DNA of 64,000 nucleotides, from positions 682,001-746,000 of the forward strand of contig NZ_CAJGZH010000001.1 of NCBI RefSeq assembly GCF_904846075.1. Reading direction: 5' to 3'. Below the pieces are notes generated by a model. The model worked only from the letters and a program-made list of their open reading frames with translations. It was not told the DNA's origin and did no database searches. A program made the translations under genes and the position numbers. Positions 27,766 to 36,924 of this stretch are shown piece by piece; the first letter of the stretch is position 1, and the number at the start of each line of letters is the position of its first letter. Source of the stretch: Psychrobacter glacincola (GTDB lineage: Bacteria > Pseudomonadota > Gammaproteobacteria > Pseudomonadales > Moraxellaceae).

Positions 27766-28317
27766 TTAAAAAACTGATGATAACCATAAGCGCAATTTCA
27801 GCGACCATAAGGGTTGAATGCCCGTCAAACCTTGAGTCATCTCGCCATTCTTTAATATGACATACGAAGGCGTCACTTGCCCTTGCCAATCAGCGAAGAT
27901 GCTGCCTTCTTGATCATTTATCGTCGTAAAGCGATAGCTGTTTTCATTAAGGTAGCGATGCAGCTCTTGGTCAGTGCCTGATTTAATGGCAATCGTAATG
28001 ACCGGATAATCATTTGCGGCGGCAAGTTTGTCTATGGTCGGCGAGGTGATACTACAAATGGGACACCACGTGCCCCAAAAATATACCAACGTTGGTTGTT
28101 CATTGCTCAGCGCCGCTAAGTCAACGACTTGCCCTTGATAATCGGTCAGTTGCAATTGCGGGTTGGCTGGCATGATAGGCTGTCGCCACCAATTGATAGC
28201 GGTATAAATAACAGCAAATACCAAGCCGTATATGAGTAGATTTTTAGCGATAGACAACCCCTTTTGCTTGGGTGTTTTCTTTGGCTTTTTAATGGATTTT
28301 TCAGTATCAGTCGTCAT
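27766..28317 (-). CDS. Membrane-anchored thioredoxin-like protein disulfide oxidoreductase
   Basis: 183 residues. A Lys-rich N-terminus and one TM helix (LLIYGLVFAVIYTAINWW) anchor a periplasmic TlpA/ScsD-like thioredoxin domain. The active site is WGTWCPICS, with the cis-proline in GQVTPSYVI. Probably reduces or oxidises disulfides in exported proteins. The C-terminal helix ends shortly after GLTGIQPLWSLKLRLWL. A single gene, separated from the upstream nitrilase fusion by a terminator. Confidence 0.85.
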   Translation of the reverse strand: MTTDTEKSIKKPKKTPKQKGLSIAKNLLIYGLVFAVIYTAINWWRQPIMPANPQLQLTDYQGQVVDLAALSNEQPTLVYFWGTWCPICSITSPTIDKLAAANDYPVITIAIKSGTDQELHRYLNENSYRFTTINDQEGSIFADWQGQVTPSYVILKNGEMTQGLTGIQPLWSLKLRLWLSSVF

Positions 28318-28387
28318 AATGGCTGCTTTTTTGCTATAGGTATTGTATAAATAGCTTTAATAAGTGGTTTTTGATAGATAAAAATAA

Positions 28388-28407
28388 ACGGCTGAAATGT
28401 CAGCCGT
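28388..28407 (-). terminator. Terminator of the GNAT-nitrilase gene
   Basis: ACGGCTGA, loop AATG, TCAGCCGT, followed on the minus strand by a T-rich stretch. Confidence 0.78.
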
Positions 28408-28462
28408 ATTATTCATAAATTTTATTAAACCGTGTTCAGTGTTGGTATTTTAAAGTGACTGA

Positions 28463-30100
28463 TTAAGGTTTTTGCGCACGGTTTTGTAATGGGTCACCGA
28501 GCAGGACACTACCAGAATTTTCAAGGCGCTCATCATCGCTTAGCTTACTGGCTGATACTTTAGATTTTCTCTTCCATTTCAAACTATACAAGTCATCACG
28601 GCGATCAAGCAGATTATGTACCGAGCCTTCGTTACGGACATGAATAAGCTTGTCTAAGTTCACATCTGAGAAGAATACCATCTCAGTGTTGGCGGTGGTT
28701 TCTGCCATAATCGCATCATGCGGGAAAGCAAAATCTGATGGCGAGAAGATAGAAGACTGCGCGTATTGAATATCGAGACTTTCAACCTGTGGTAAGTTAC
28801 CAACCGAACCACAAATCATCACATAGCATTCGTTTTCAATCGCACGTGCTTGGGCGCAGTGGCGCACGCGTAGATAGCCGTTTTGCGTATCGGTCCAAAA
28901 AGGCACGAATAAGATGTCCATATCATCAAGTGCCATGAGGCGGGCAAGCTCAGGGAATTCAACGTCATAACAGACCAAAATACCAATACGACCGGCATCG
29001 GTATCAAATACCTTAACCTCGTCACCGCCTTCGATGACCCAAGCGCTACGCTCATGCGGGGTAATATGGATTTTGCGCTGTTCTTCGACCGTACCATCGC
29101 GGCGGCACAAGTAACTGACATTATATAACGTATCGTCCTCGTCCAAGTACGGCATAGAGCCTGTAATGACGTTGACGTTGTAGCTGACCGCTAAATGCGA
29201 TATTTCATTTTTAAACCATTCGGTATAACCGGCCAAAAATCGAATAGCGACGTTTTGATCCGTCGATTCACACAGACCCATCAACGGTGCGTTAAAGAAC
29301 TCTGGTAAACAAGCAAAGTCAGAATTGTAATCAGCCATAATATCGACAAAGAATTCGACTTGCTGCAGCAGCTCTTCAGGTGACTCGACTTCACGCATTT
29401 GCCATTGGATACCACCAATACGCACCTCAGACTTACGAGTGTTTGGCTTATAGTCTTGTGGCTCGTAATAAATATTTGCCCACTCAAGTAGAGTAGCAAA
29501 ACCTTTAGATTGTTTATCGTCAGGCAAATAAGCCGTTAAGATACGCTTGACGATAAAGCCATTTGAGAGTTGGAAAGACAATGCAGAATCATGAATTTCA
29601 CGAGCCGCGACGGCTTCAATATATTCGCCAGGTGTGAGATCTTGATGGTTATGATAGTTCGGGATACGACCACCAGCCAAAATAGCTCGGAAATTTAACT
29701 GACGACACAGCTCTTTACGGGCATCATACAATCGACGTCCTAAGCGATAACCACGGTATTCAGGGTCGATCAGCGCATCTAAACCGTAAATAGCATCGCC
29801 TTCAGGGTTGTCTCTGATAATCTCTTTATGACCAATCAAGTCGTCGTAGGTGTGCGGGTTAGAAAATGTGGCATAATCAACACGCATAGATAACACGATA
29901 CCAATCAATTGATCATGATCAAATAAAGCGATCTGACCTTCAGGGAAGGCATCGATTAAGGTATTAATAGTGTTCTTTGACCATGCACCGCCCAAGTTGA
30001 CATAGACACGATCCATTAATGCTTTTAATTGTGGATAGTCTTTTTTCTTGATTTCAGCGATGGTTAGATGAAAGTCGTCTAGTTTTTCTATTTTGCTCAT
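28463..30100 (-). CDS. GNAT N-acetyltransferase / carbon-nitrogen hydrolase fusion
   Basis: 545 residues from the ATG at 30100, which follows AGGAA; an in-frame upstream extension has no ribosome site. The N-terminal part (about 1-225) is a GNAT-like domain with DALIDPEYRGYRLGRRLYDAR. The C-terminal part (about 235-520) is a nitrilase-superfamily domain with the Glu-Lys-Cys triad in ACLPEFFNAP, QRKIHITPHE and GILVCYDVEFPELAR. A known fused family with no settled substrate; an amidase acting on an acylated or acetylated amine is a reasonable guess. It diverges from the BLUF gene across a 630-base gap. Confidence 0.88.
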   Translation of the reverse strand: MSKIEKLDDFHLTIAEIKKKDYPQLKALMDRVYVNLGGAWSKNTINTLIDAFPEGQIALFDHDQLIGIVLSMRVDYATFSNPHTYDDLIGHKEIIRDNPEGDAIYGLDALIDPEYRGYRLGRRLYDARKELCRQLNFRAILAGGRIPNYHNHQDLTPGEYIEAVAAREIHDSALSFQLSNGFIVKRILTAYLPDDKQSKGFATLLEWANIYYEPQDYKPNTRKSEVRIGGIQWQMREVESPEELLQQVEFFVDIMADYNSDFACLPEFFNAPLMGLCESTDQNVAIRFLAGYTEWFKNEISHLAVSYNVNVITGSMPYLDEDDTLYNVSYLCRRDGTVEEQRKIHITPHERSAWVIEGGDEVKVFDTDAGRIGILVCYDVEFPELARLMALDDMDILFVPFWTDTQNGYLRVRHCAQARAIENECYVMICGSVGNLPQVESLDIQYAQSSIFSPSDFAFPHDAIMAETTANTEMVFFSDVNLDKLIHVRNEGSVHNLLDRRDDLYSLKWKRKSKVSASKLSDDERLENSGSVLLGDPLQNRAQKP

Positions 30101-30731
30101 AATGTTCCTGTTTTGGATCTTTATTAATTTTAGTGATATCAAATAGCATGCGTTGCCACAATTCAGTTGGCAATTTTTTGTATAAAAAAAGTGATAAAAA
30201 TATTCCAATCATAAAATATTACCGTTACAATCAATTATCACTGTATTTACAATAAGTTATGAAAATGATTTATCTTATAACTTCTGTCAGCTTTGGCGTT
30301 ACTGATGTGTTTTTTGAACCTCATATCATTTTAAAGTAGCTACAAATTAGAGTGCCTGTAAATGAGAGTAGCTATGAATTAAAGTGACTATAAAATGAAG
30401 TAACTATAAAATTTTTCATAATGTTCACAAACAGTCGTTGGGGTTAATACAAGCCAAGTGTTTGGTGTAGATTCTAACCTAAGGATGTCAGTACAGATAT
30501 TTTGTTAGCTTAACATTATTTTTAAATATCATATCTTAGAATGCTTAGTTTTGATCTATTTGGTTTTGGTCTATTTGTTTTGCTGGTTATCATAACAAGC
30601 TACTCAAGTAATGACAGTTTAACGTGGTAACTATTTGCTACGTTTTTGTGAGTCGATATCTTTTTTTATTGGGCATCGTTGTTTTTATTTTGTTTAGCTG
30701 TATTTAATCGGCTTTTTAGGATTGTTTTATT
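30101..30731. other. Long divergent intergenic region with a 16-bp repeat array
   Basis: 631 bases between the GNAT-nitrilase gene and the BLUF gene. It contains the five-unit array at 30335-30414, entered separately; the rest is AT-rich with many T runs. Nothing else recognised. Confidence 0.45.
30335..30414. repeat. Five tandem 16-bp repeats
   Basis: Five consecutive units of exactly 16 bp start at 30335, 30351, 30367, 30383 and 30399, with consensus close to AGTRRCTATAAATTRA. The last two units are the most alike. The spacing is exact while the sequence has drifted. The array lies about 235 bases from the nitrilase start and 320 from the BLUF start. It could be binding sites for a regulator, or a remnant of slippage. 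Confidence 0.75.
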
Positions 30732-31361
30732 ATGCCCTCAAGTCACAACAATAGAGTCAGTAGCTGGGATGAGATAGAAGACTCAGCGCTGGTTCAATTG
30801 GTGTATGTTAGTAGTTTGACACTTGTCTCACGTTTAAGTGCCTCTATATTTGATGAAGTAGAATGTCATGCGCGTAACTATAATCAACAGCATGGCATTA
30901 CAGGTACTCTATGTTATGGTAGTGGTCATTTTTTGCAATGCATCGAGGGTGAGAAAGCGCACGTATTTGCCTTAAAGCAACGCATATTTGCGGATAAGCG
31001 CCATAAGAATACTGAAATATTGCTGTTACAGACGATAGAACATCGCCGTTTTGCGGATTGGCGTATGCGCTTATTATTTTTAGAGCGTTGGTTATGGTCA
31101 CCAGCGAGCAAAAAGCAAGCCGCACAGTTATCGCTATATTTGCCATTTGCGCCGCATAATTGGTCGCCTGATCGTACCGAGAATTTTTTACAAATCATCA
31201 AAACTTTTGATACGCCGCCACATATTAAAGCGGCTGGTATTACCTATAATGCACTGGGCAACATGTTTCGTCATATCGCCGCCCCGCACCAAGCATTTTT
31301 AATCGTCCAAGGTGTTTTAAGTGTGTTATTAGTGGTAGCGCTAGTGTTGTTATTTTTATAA
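30732..31361 (+). CDS. BLUF blue-light sensor with C-terminal membrane anchor
   Basis: 209 residues. A BLUF domain spans about 20-115: Tyr25 in LVYVSS, Asn51 in NQQHGITGTL, Gln69 in FLQCIEG, and Trp110/Met112 in DWRMRL. These are the residues that surround the flavin and carry the photoreaction. No EAL, GGDEF or other output domain follows; a C-terminal hydrophobic helix of about 24 residues (near 186-209) suggests tail anchoring in the inner membrane. Short BLUF proteins such as Acinetobacter BlsA act by protein contact. The partner here is unknown. Confidence 0.88.
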   Translation: MPSSHNNRVSSWDEIEDSALVQLVYVSSLTLVSRLSASIFDEVECHARNYNQQHGITGTLCYGSGHFLQCIEGEKAHVFALKQRIFADKRHKNTEILLLQTIEHRRFADWRMRLLFLERWLWSPASKKQAAQLSLYLPFAPHNWSPDRTENFLQIIKTFDTPPHIKAAGITYNALGNMFRHIAAPHQAFLIVQGVLSVLLVVALVLLFL

Positions 31362-31380
31362 ATAATCACTTTTATAAGAC

Positions 31381-31418
31381 AAAAAAAGACGCTAAACCAT
31401 CACGTTTAGCGTCTTTTC
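31381..31418. terminator. Bidirectional terminator between the BLUF gene and the FAD oxidase
   Basis: AAGACGCTAAAC and GTTTAGCGTCTT form a 12-bp perfect stem with A and T runs on the outside. Confidence 0.93.
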
Positions 31419-31458
31419 CATACTCGCTTATTTATTACTTTAATTATTAAATAAGCGC

Positions 31459-32901
31459 TTACATATCAAAAATCTTGCCACGGTTCATAATGTTATTTGG
31501 ATCAAAGACTTTTTTTACCTCTCGTAAGTACTCAATCTCAGTCTCACTGCGGCTATATTGTAAATAAGGCTTTTTAGTCATACCGACGCCATGTTCAGCC
31601 GAAACCGAACCGCCATACTTTTGCACGGTTTCAAACACGTGTTTGTTGACGATTTGACACTCTGCAAAGAAATCGTCTTTACTCATGTTTTCAGGCTTTA
31701 AGATATTAAGATGCAAGTTGCCATCGCCAATATGACCGAACCAGCAAACCTCAAAGTCAGGGTAATTGCTGCTGACGATGTGATCAATCTCGGTGATAAA
31801 CTCAGGGACATAGCTTATCAGTACGGATACATCGTTCTTATAAGGGGTAAATACTGAGATGGTCTCAGAAATGTATTCGCGCAATTTCCACAGCTCTTCA
31901 GCCTGTGCCAAGCTTTGGCTCATGACACCATCGACGACCCAACCTTGTTCCATACAATGCTCAAATATCGCCATGGCTTTATCCATGATCGGCTCGTACG
32001 GCGCTTCGAACTCTAATAGCGTATAGAACTTGGTGCGCGACTCAAATGGCTCTTGTACTTGACCGTGTGCCATCAATTTATCAATCGCCACATCATCAAA
32101 GAACTCAAAAGCGGTCAAATCAATCTCTGCTTGAAAGGCTGATAGCACATTCATGACATCATTAAAGCTGTCCATGCCCAGTACCATGACATTTAAGTCT
32201 TGCGGCTGACGCTCAAGCTTGATTTGCGCGTGGGTGACAAGCCCAAGTGTGCCTTCGCTACCGATAAATAATTGGCGCAAATCATAACCCGTGGCGTTCT
32301 TGACCATACCGCGATTGAGCTGCAAGATATCGCCTTTACCAGTGACCACTGTCAGCCCCATGATCCATTGACGAGTCATGCCGTAGCGTATGACTTTGAT
32401 GCCGCCTGCATTGGTGCCAATATTGCCACCGACTTGACTTGAGCCAGCTGAGGCAAAGTCGACAGGGTAGTAGAGGTTTTTCGATTCAGCGAATTGCTGC
32501 AACTGCTGCGTGATGACGCCTGCTTCGACTTCAACTATTCGATCGGCCGGATAAAACTGTCCGATATGGTTCATCTTATCCATACTGACGACAATCTCGC
32601 CATTGGCGGCGACAGCACCAGCAGATAGACCAGTACGACCGCCACTTGGCGTTAACACCACATTGTGCTCATTGGCAAGCAATACGATGGCTTGTACTTG
32701 CTCAGTAGTCTTCGGAAAGACGATGGCAGCAGCAGCAGGGGCAAAGTGCTTGGTCCAGTCCTTGCCCCAATACTCTAAGCTCTCAGGGTCGGTCTTGATT
32801 TGGCTGGCGTCAAACTGATGAACATCCATCAAAGTGCTCAAAATAGTTTGAACCGCAGCTGTATGGGTTGCAGAGGTGCTTTGGCTAGATAAAGAAGTCA
32901 T
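31459..32901 (-). CDS. FAD-linked dehydrogenase, D-2-hydroxyglutarate/glycolate (GlcD) type
   Basis: 480 residues from the ATG at 32901. VAO-type FAD-binding domain with TPSGGRTGLSAGAVA and GSSQVGGNIGTNAGGIKVIRYG; C-terminal oxidase domain with CWFGHIGDGNLHLNIL and SAEHGVGMTKKPYL. Oxidises a D-2-hydroxyacid, passing electrons to a flavoprotein or quinone. It diverges from serA. In Pseudomonas a D-2-hydroxyglutarate dehydrogenase next to serA recycles the 2-hydroxyglutarate made by SerA, so that activity is favoured here over glycolate or lactate oxidation, by context only. Confidence 0.85.
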   Translation of the reverse strand: MTSLSSQSTSATHTAAVQTILSTLMDVHQFDASQIKTDPESLEYWGKDWTKHFAPAAAAIVFPKTTEQVQAIVLLANEHNVVLTPSGGRTGLSAGAVAANGEIVVSMDKMNHIGQFYPADRIVEVEAGVITQQLQQFAESKNLYYPVDFASAGSSQVGGNIGTNAGGIKVIRYGMTRQWIMGLTVVTGKGDILQLNRGMVKNATGYDLRQLFIGSEGTLGLVTHAQIKLERQPQDLNVMVLGMDSFNDVMNVLSAFQAEIDLTAFEFFDDVAIDKLMAHGQVQEPFESRTKFYTLLEFEAPYEPIMDKAMAIFEHCMEQGWVVDGVMSQSLAQAEELWKLREYISETISVFTPYKNDVSVLISYVPEFITEIDHIVSSNYPDFEVCWFGHIGDGNLHLNILKPENMSKDDFFAECQIVNKHVFETVQKYGGSVSAEHGVGMTKKPYLQYSRSETEIEYLREVKKVFDPNNIMNRGKIFDM

Positions 32902-33382
32902 GGTCAAATCTCGGTATAAACGTAAGCGCTATGCCTAAAGGGGATTATTATATCGCTAAATGGATATAAACATAGCCACATAGGTATGTTTATATAGTAC
33001 GTATTTATATGATTATAAGTGAGCCAGTAAAGCAATGATAGAAAGATGTCATGTTGCGTGCTTATATGGCGATAAATGGCAAAAAATAGTTTAATAAACG
33101 TTGAACAGCGTGATTTACTATAGCATAAAAAGTTTTCAGGCTTGATAACCAATAATTCATCTAATCTGCTAACATCGCCGCCCAATTTTGTGTAAGATAT
33201 CCAGACTGTTTTCGTTTCACCCACCCTATAGTTAAAGCATTGGTAAGTGGTTACGACGTTAACCTCATTTAATGTACTCAGTGTATGGTTTGCGCTTGGT
33301 TACTTTGTACCTACTTTAAACGGCTTCGACTACAGATTATCCCTCAGATAATTTTACAAGACAATTATAGGACAGTTCTCAT
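32902..33382. other. Divergent dehydrogenase/serA intergenic region
   Basis: 481 bases with the promoters of both genes, in which no hexamers are clear. It holds intergenic repeat copy B at 33280-33332, just upstream of serA. Otherwise nothing recognised. Confidence 0.4.
33280..33332 (+). repeat. Intergenic repeat, copy B
   Basis: About 72% identical, ungapped, to 17642-17694, and more weakly similar to 45598-45637. It ends 50 bases before the serA ATG and so may overlap the promoter or leader. Confidence 0.55.
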
Positions 33383-34609
33383 ATGGCGTTATCACTACAA
33401 AAAGACAAAATCCGGTTTTTATTGCTTGAAGGTCTACATGACAATGCTTTAAAAGTATTGGAAGGGGCTGGTTATCATAATATCGAAAATATCAGTCACG
33501 CATTAGATCAAGATGAGCTGATCGAAAAAATTAAAGACGCTCACTTTATCGGTATCCGTTCGCGTACGCAATTGACACGTGAAGTACTTGAGCACGCGCA
33601 CAAGCTCATCGGTATTGGCTGCTTTTGTATCGGTACCAACCAAGTAGACTTAGACGCCGCTCGTGATTTGGGTATTCCCGTCTTTAACGCGCCATACTCA
33701 AATACCCGTTCGGTGGCTGAACTGGTATTGGCCGAAGCCATCATGCTATATCGCGGAATTCCTGAAAAGAACGCCACAGTACATCGCGGTGGTTGGGGCA
33801 AGTCTGCGACCAACTCACATGAAGTACGTGGTAAGACTATCGGTATCGTCGGTTATGGTTCTATCGGTTCGCAACTGTCTGTCTTAGCAGAAAGCTTTGG
33901 TATGAAAGTCATTTATCATGATGCTGTGACCAAATTGCCACTAGGTAATGCGGTACAAGTAGGTAGCTTAGAAGAGCTACTATCAACGGCTGACATCGTG
34001 ACTTTGCATGTGCCTGATGTACCAAGCACCCGCTACATGATGAAAGCTGAGCAGTTCGCGCATATGAAAGACGGCAGCTACTTTATCAATGCCGCTCGTG
34101 GTACTTGCGTAGAGATTGATGATTTAGCCGCTGTGCTTGAATCTGGTAAAATCTTGGGCGCAGCGATCGACGTATTCCCGAAAGAGCCAAAATCAGCTGA
34201 TGAAGAGTTTGAATCACCACTGCGTAAATTTGATAACGTCATCTTGACGCCGCATATCGGTGGTTCAACCCAAGAAGCACAAGCTAATATCGGACTTGAA
34301 GTCGCTGATAAGTTTGTTAGATACTCTGACCAAGGTGACACAGCGACAGCCGTGAACTTCCCAGAAGTTTCTATTCCATTCAAAGAAAACTCGCATCGTC
34401 TATTACATATCCATAGAAACGTGCCAGGCGTGCTGTCTCAGATTAACCGTCTGTTTGCAGAAGCAGGAATTAATATCCTAGCACAAAGCCTGATGACAGA
34501 AGGTGATGTCGGTTATTTGGTCATGGATGTTGATTACAATGATTCAACTGCCGCGCTAGATCAGTTAAAAGACGTAGAAGAGACGATTCGCGTGCGTATT
34601 TTGTTTTAA
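33383..34609 (+). CDS. serA: D-3-phosphoglycerate dehydrogenase
   Basis: 408 residues. First step of serine synthesis: 3-phosphoglycerate to 3-phosphohydroxypyruvate, with NAD; the enzyme family also reduces 2-oxoglutarate. Rossmann loop GIVGYGSIGSQLS near 154-166, substrate/catalytic segments INAARGTCVEIDDL and ILTPHIGGSTQEAQ, and a C-terminal ACT domain (HRLLHIHRNVPGVLSQINR), the serine-binding feedback site in the E. coli type. Length matches E. coli SerA. Divergent from the probable D-2-hydroxyglutarate dehydrogenase. Confidence 0.96.
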   Translation: MALSLQKDKIRFLLLEGLHDNALKVLEGAGYHNIENISHALDQDELIEKIKDAHFIGIRSRTQLTREVLEHAHKLIGIGCFCIGTNQVDLDAARDLGIPVFNAPYSNTRSVAELVLAEAIMLYRGIPEKNATVHRGGWGKSATNSHEVRGKTIGIVGYGSIGSQLSVLAESFGMKVIYHDAVTKLPLGNAVQVGSLEELLSTADIVTLHVPDVPSTRYMMKAEQFAHMKDGSYFINAARGTCVEIDDLAAVLESGKILGAAIDVFPKEPKSADEEFESPLRKFDNVILTPHIGGSTQEAQANIGLEVADKFVRYSDQGDTATAVNFPEVSIPFKENSHRLLHIHRNVPGVLSQINRLFAEAGINILAQSLMTEGDVGYLVMDVDYNDSTAALDQLKDVEETIRVRILF

Positions 34610-35017
34610 ATAGTATTTGCACGCAAACATAATTTTTAGCCTAGCAATAGCAGACCATCATTCAGATAGTCTGCTATTTTTTTGTCTTAAATCAAGCAAT
34701 TGCGACGTTCAATCATGGCATTGATGCTTTTTATTTATGAGTAACACGAATTATAGCGAATGTAAGTTTTACATTCACTATACTCATTTTTATATAAGTT
34801 AACATTATCTTAATTATACGGTCTTATTAACAATCTAAACTACACCAGTACACTAAGCCTATAATGATGAATATATTTTTAATGAACAACATGATTGATT
34901 ATGTTTTTGAGGTAAATCACGGTTATGTTCTGCGGACAGGCATACTTAAAAACAGTAAATAGCTTGCTGAAGAAGATAATTCATTTAACACATACAATTG
35001 ACTGAATAGGATGATTC
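34610..35017. other. Intergenic region between serA and the hydroxyisourate hydrolase gene
   Basis: Holds the serA terminator (34646-34683). The remaining 330 AT-rich bases should contain the promoter of the next gene; nothing specific is recognised. Confidence 0.4.
34646..34683 (+). terminator. Terminator of serA
   Basis: AATAGCAGAC and GTCTGCTATT form a 10-bp perfect stem followed by a T run. Confidence 0.92.
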
Positions 35018-35449
35018 ATGAAAAACAACTTACTCAAGGCAGCTGCATTTGGTAGCGTATTAGCTATGACTGCAACGGCTAGCCATGCTGCTGGTGATCA
35101 AGATAAATATCAATTATCTAGTCATATTTTAGATATTAGCACGGGTAAACCAGCACCAAACGTCAATGTAAAACTGATGATGCAAGAGAAAACTGGTAGC
35201 TGGAAATTGCTTAATGCGCAAAAGACTGATAATAATGGTCGTATCGGCAACTTCTTACCGAATCAAGACGGCGTTGAGCATGATGGTACTTATAAGTTGA
35301 TTTTTGAGACGACTCCTTATTTCCGAAATCAAGGTCTAGAGTCTTTCTATCCATATGTTGAAGTCAATTTCAATATCGAAGGCGACAACCATTACCATGT
35401 GCCAATCACTTTATCTCCATACGGCTATAGCACTTACCGCGGTAGCTAA
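35018..35449 (+). CDS. uraH: Secreted 5-hydroxyisourate hydrolase (transthyretin-like)
   Basis: 143 residues. A signal sequence (about 25 residues, ending SHA) precedes a transthyretin-like domain. It shows LSSHILDISTGKPAPNVNV at the N-terminus, catalytic His and Arg positions (SSHILD, NGRIG), HYHVPITLSPYGYSTY and the terminal YRGS signature. It hydrolyses 5-hydroxyisourate in urate breakdown. No other purine-degradation genes are nearby. Export to the periplasm is seen in some related proteobacterial enzymes. Confidence 0.92.
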   Translation: MKNNLLKAAAFGSVLAMTATASHAAGDQDKYQLSSHILDISTGKPAPNVNVKLMMQEKTGSWKLLNAQKTDNNGRIGNFLPNQDGVEHDGTYKLIFETTPYFRNQGLESFYPYVEVNFNIEGDNHYHVPITLSPYGYSTYRGS

Positions 35450-35489
35450 GCCATATTACTTACTAAGTAAGTAATAAGTTAGTACTAAT

Positions 35490-35546
35490 AAAGCAAAAAA
35501 GGACGCCCCAATCAAATATTTGATTGGGGCGTCCTTTTTGCTTTTA
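35490..35546. terminator. Very long bidirectional terminator between uraH and trhO
   Basis: A nearly perfect inverted repeat, about 28 bp per arm, centred on AATCAAATATTTGATT and containing GGACGCCCC/GGGGCGTCC and A/T runs. Confidence 0.95.
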
Positions 35547-35558
35547 TCAACCTTAAAT

Positions 35559-36644
35559 TTATTCAGCGTTAGCTTTATTAGCTTCTTCTGCTTGACGACG
35601 TGCTTCAATTTTAGCGGCTTTGCGTTTCTCAATCACATCAATCACATCGCTACCAATATGCGCTTCGCCACGTTTCTTCGCCAGCTGCATTTGATGCTCG
35701 CGCTCACGAAAGCGTGCTTTTTGCTCGTCGGTCGCTTTATCAATGCAGTGTGGGCATGACTCGCCTTTGATGTAAGCAAGGCTTTGCATGTCATCGACAG
35801 TAATGGGCATACGGCAGGCGAAGCATTGCTCATAGTTGCCTTTTTCTAAGTTATGATTGACCGACACGCGGTTATCAAAAACGAAGCAATCGCCTTGCCA
35901 CATAGAGTCGCTGGCTGGGATTTCTTCTAGATACTTCAAGATGCCGCCCTCTAAATGATACACCTCTTCAAAGCCTTGCTCACGCATATAAGCAGTCGAC
36001 TTCTCACAGCGTATACCACCAGTACAGAACATCGCGACTTTTTTATGTTTGGCTGGATCCATCTCTTTTGCGACGTATTCTGGGAACTCGCGGAACGTTT
36101 CGGTATTTGGATTGACGGCATTTTGGAACGTACCGATTTTAACTTCATAATCATTACGGGTGTCGATAAGAATGACGTCAGGGTCTGAGATTAACGCATT
36201 CCATTCGCTTGGTTTTACATAGCGTCCAACTGATTGCAATGGATCAATATTCTCTACGCCCATTGTAACGATTTCTTTTTTGAGCTTCACTTTGGTACGA
36301 TAAAAAGGTTGAGCTTCGGTATAAGATTCTTTAAAGGTAAAGCTGCCAATCGCTTCGATACTGCGCAGATACTCAAGGACGTTATCGATACCTTGGCGTG
36401 TGCCAGAAATCGTACCATTAATGCCTTCACTGGCAATCAATAACGTGCCTTTGACATCATTATCGAGCATATTATTTAAAATTGGCTCGCGGTATTGCTC
36501 AAAGTCAGCAAAACGCGTGAACTTATATAGAGCGGCAACGACGATGTTATTGGTGACGCTATCGTAGGCTGGGGCTGATTTGTTGTCGGTGACAGTGCTG
36601 TTTTGGATATTGCTAGCTGTATTATGGTCTTGAATGGTACTCAT
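35559..36644 (-). CDS. trhO: tRNA uridine(34) hydroxylase, rhodanese-type
   Basis: 361 residues from the ATG at 36644 (AGGAG upstream). Uses oxygen to hydroxylate U34 in tRNAs, on the route to cmo5U/mo5U. The N-terminal acylphosphatase-like domain has [16 protein letters not shown]; the rhodanese domain has [15 protein letters not shown] and the Cys loop [12 protein letters not shown] (C207, C213). A C-terminal CFACRMPI...CPHC segment looks like a zinc site. An Ala/Lys/Glu-rich tail follows. Single gene. Confidence 0.94.
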   Translation of the reverse strand: MSTIQDHNTASNIQNSTVTDNKSAPAYDSVTNNIVVAALYKFTRFADFEQYREPILNNMLDNDVKGTLLIASEGINGTISGTRQGIDNVLEYLRSIEAIGSFTFKESYTEAQPFYRTKVKLKKEIVTMGVENIDPLQSVGRYVKPSEWNALISDPDVILIDTRNDYEVKIGTFQNAVNPNTETFREFPEYVAKEMDPAKHKKVAMFCTGGIRCEKSTAYMREQGFEEVYHLEGGILKYLEEIPASDSMWQGDCFVFDNRVSVNHNLEKGNYEQCFACRMPITVDDMQSLAYIKGESCPHCIDKATDEQKARFREREHQMQLAKKRGEAHIGSDVIDVIEKRKAAKIEARRQAEEANKANAE

Positions 36645-36861
36645 GTTTTTCTCCTGCTGGCTAGGTCGCAAACCTAGTGCATTGGGTTTAAGGTGCTTTT
36701 TAAAATTAACGGTTAAAACTAATTGGTAAGATTCATAACACTAGCGCAATTGTGGAATTGACTAATGCGCGCGTAGTGTAGCAAATTTCAAGGAAGTTTT
36801 GGAGGTTTTATCATTCTTAAGAAAGATATAGGTGGTGATTATAATAATAAAGATAGACAAC

Positions 36862-36892
36862 AAAAAGCCCAGTAAAATACTGAGCTTTTTTA
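36862..36892 (-). terminator. Terminator of the Sel1-repeat gene
   Basis: AAAAAGCCCAGTA, loop, TACTGAGCTTTTT with one mismatch. It lies 33 bases past the minus-strand stop. Confidence 0.82.
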
Positions 36893-36924
36893 TATATTTA
36901 CAATGCGTAAAGCAAAATTAGAGT

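Noticed and set aside
30335..30414. CRISPR array
   Set aside because: The units are contiguous, only 16 bp, without spacers, and no cas genes are present.
32904..33224. A 106-codon minus-strand frame in the serA divergent region as a gene
   Set aside because: AT-driven open frame covering the promoter region; no ribosome site, atypical composition, no homology recognised.
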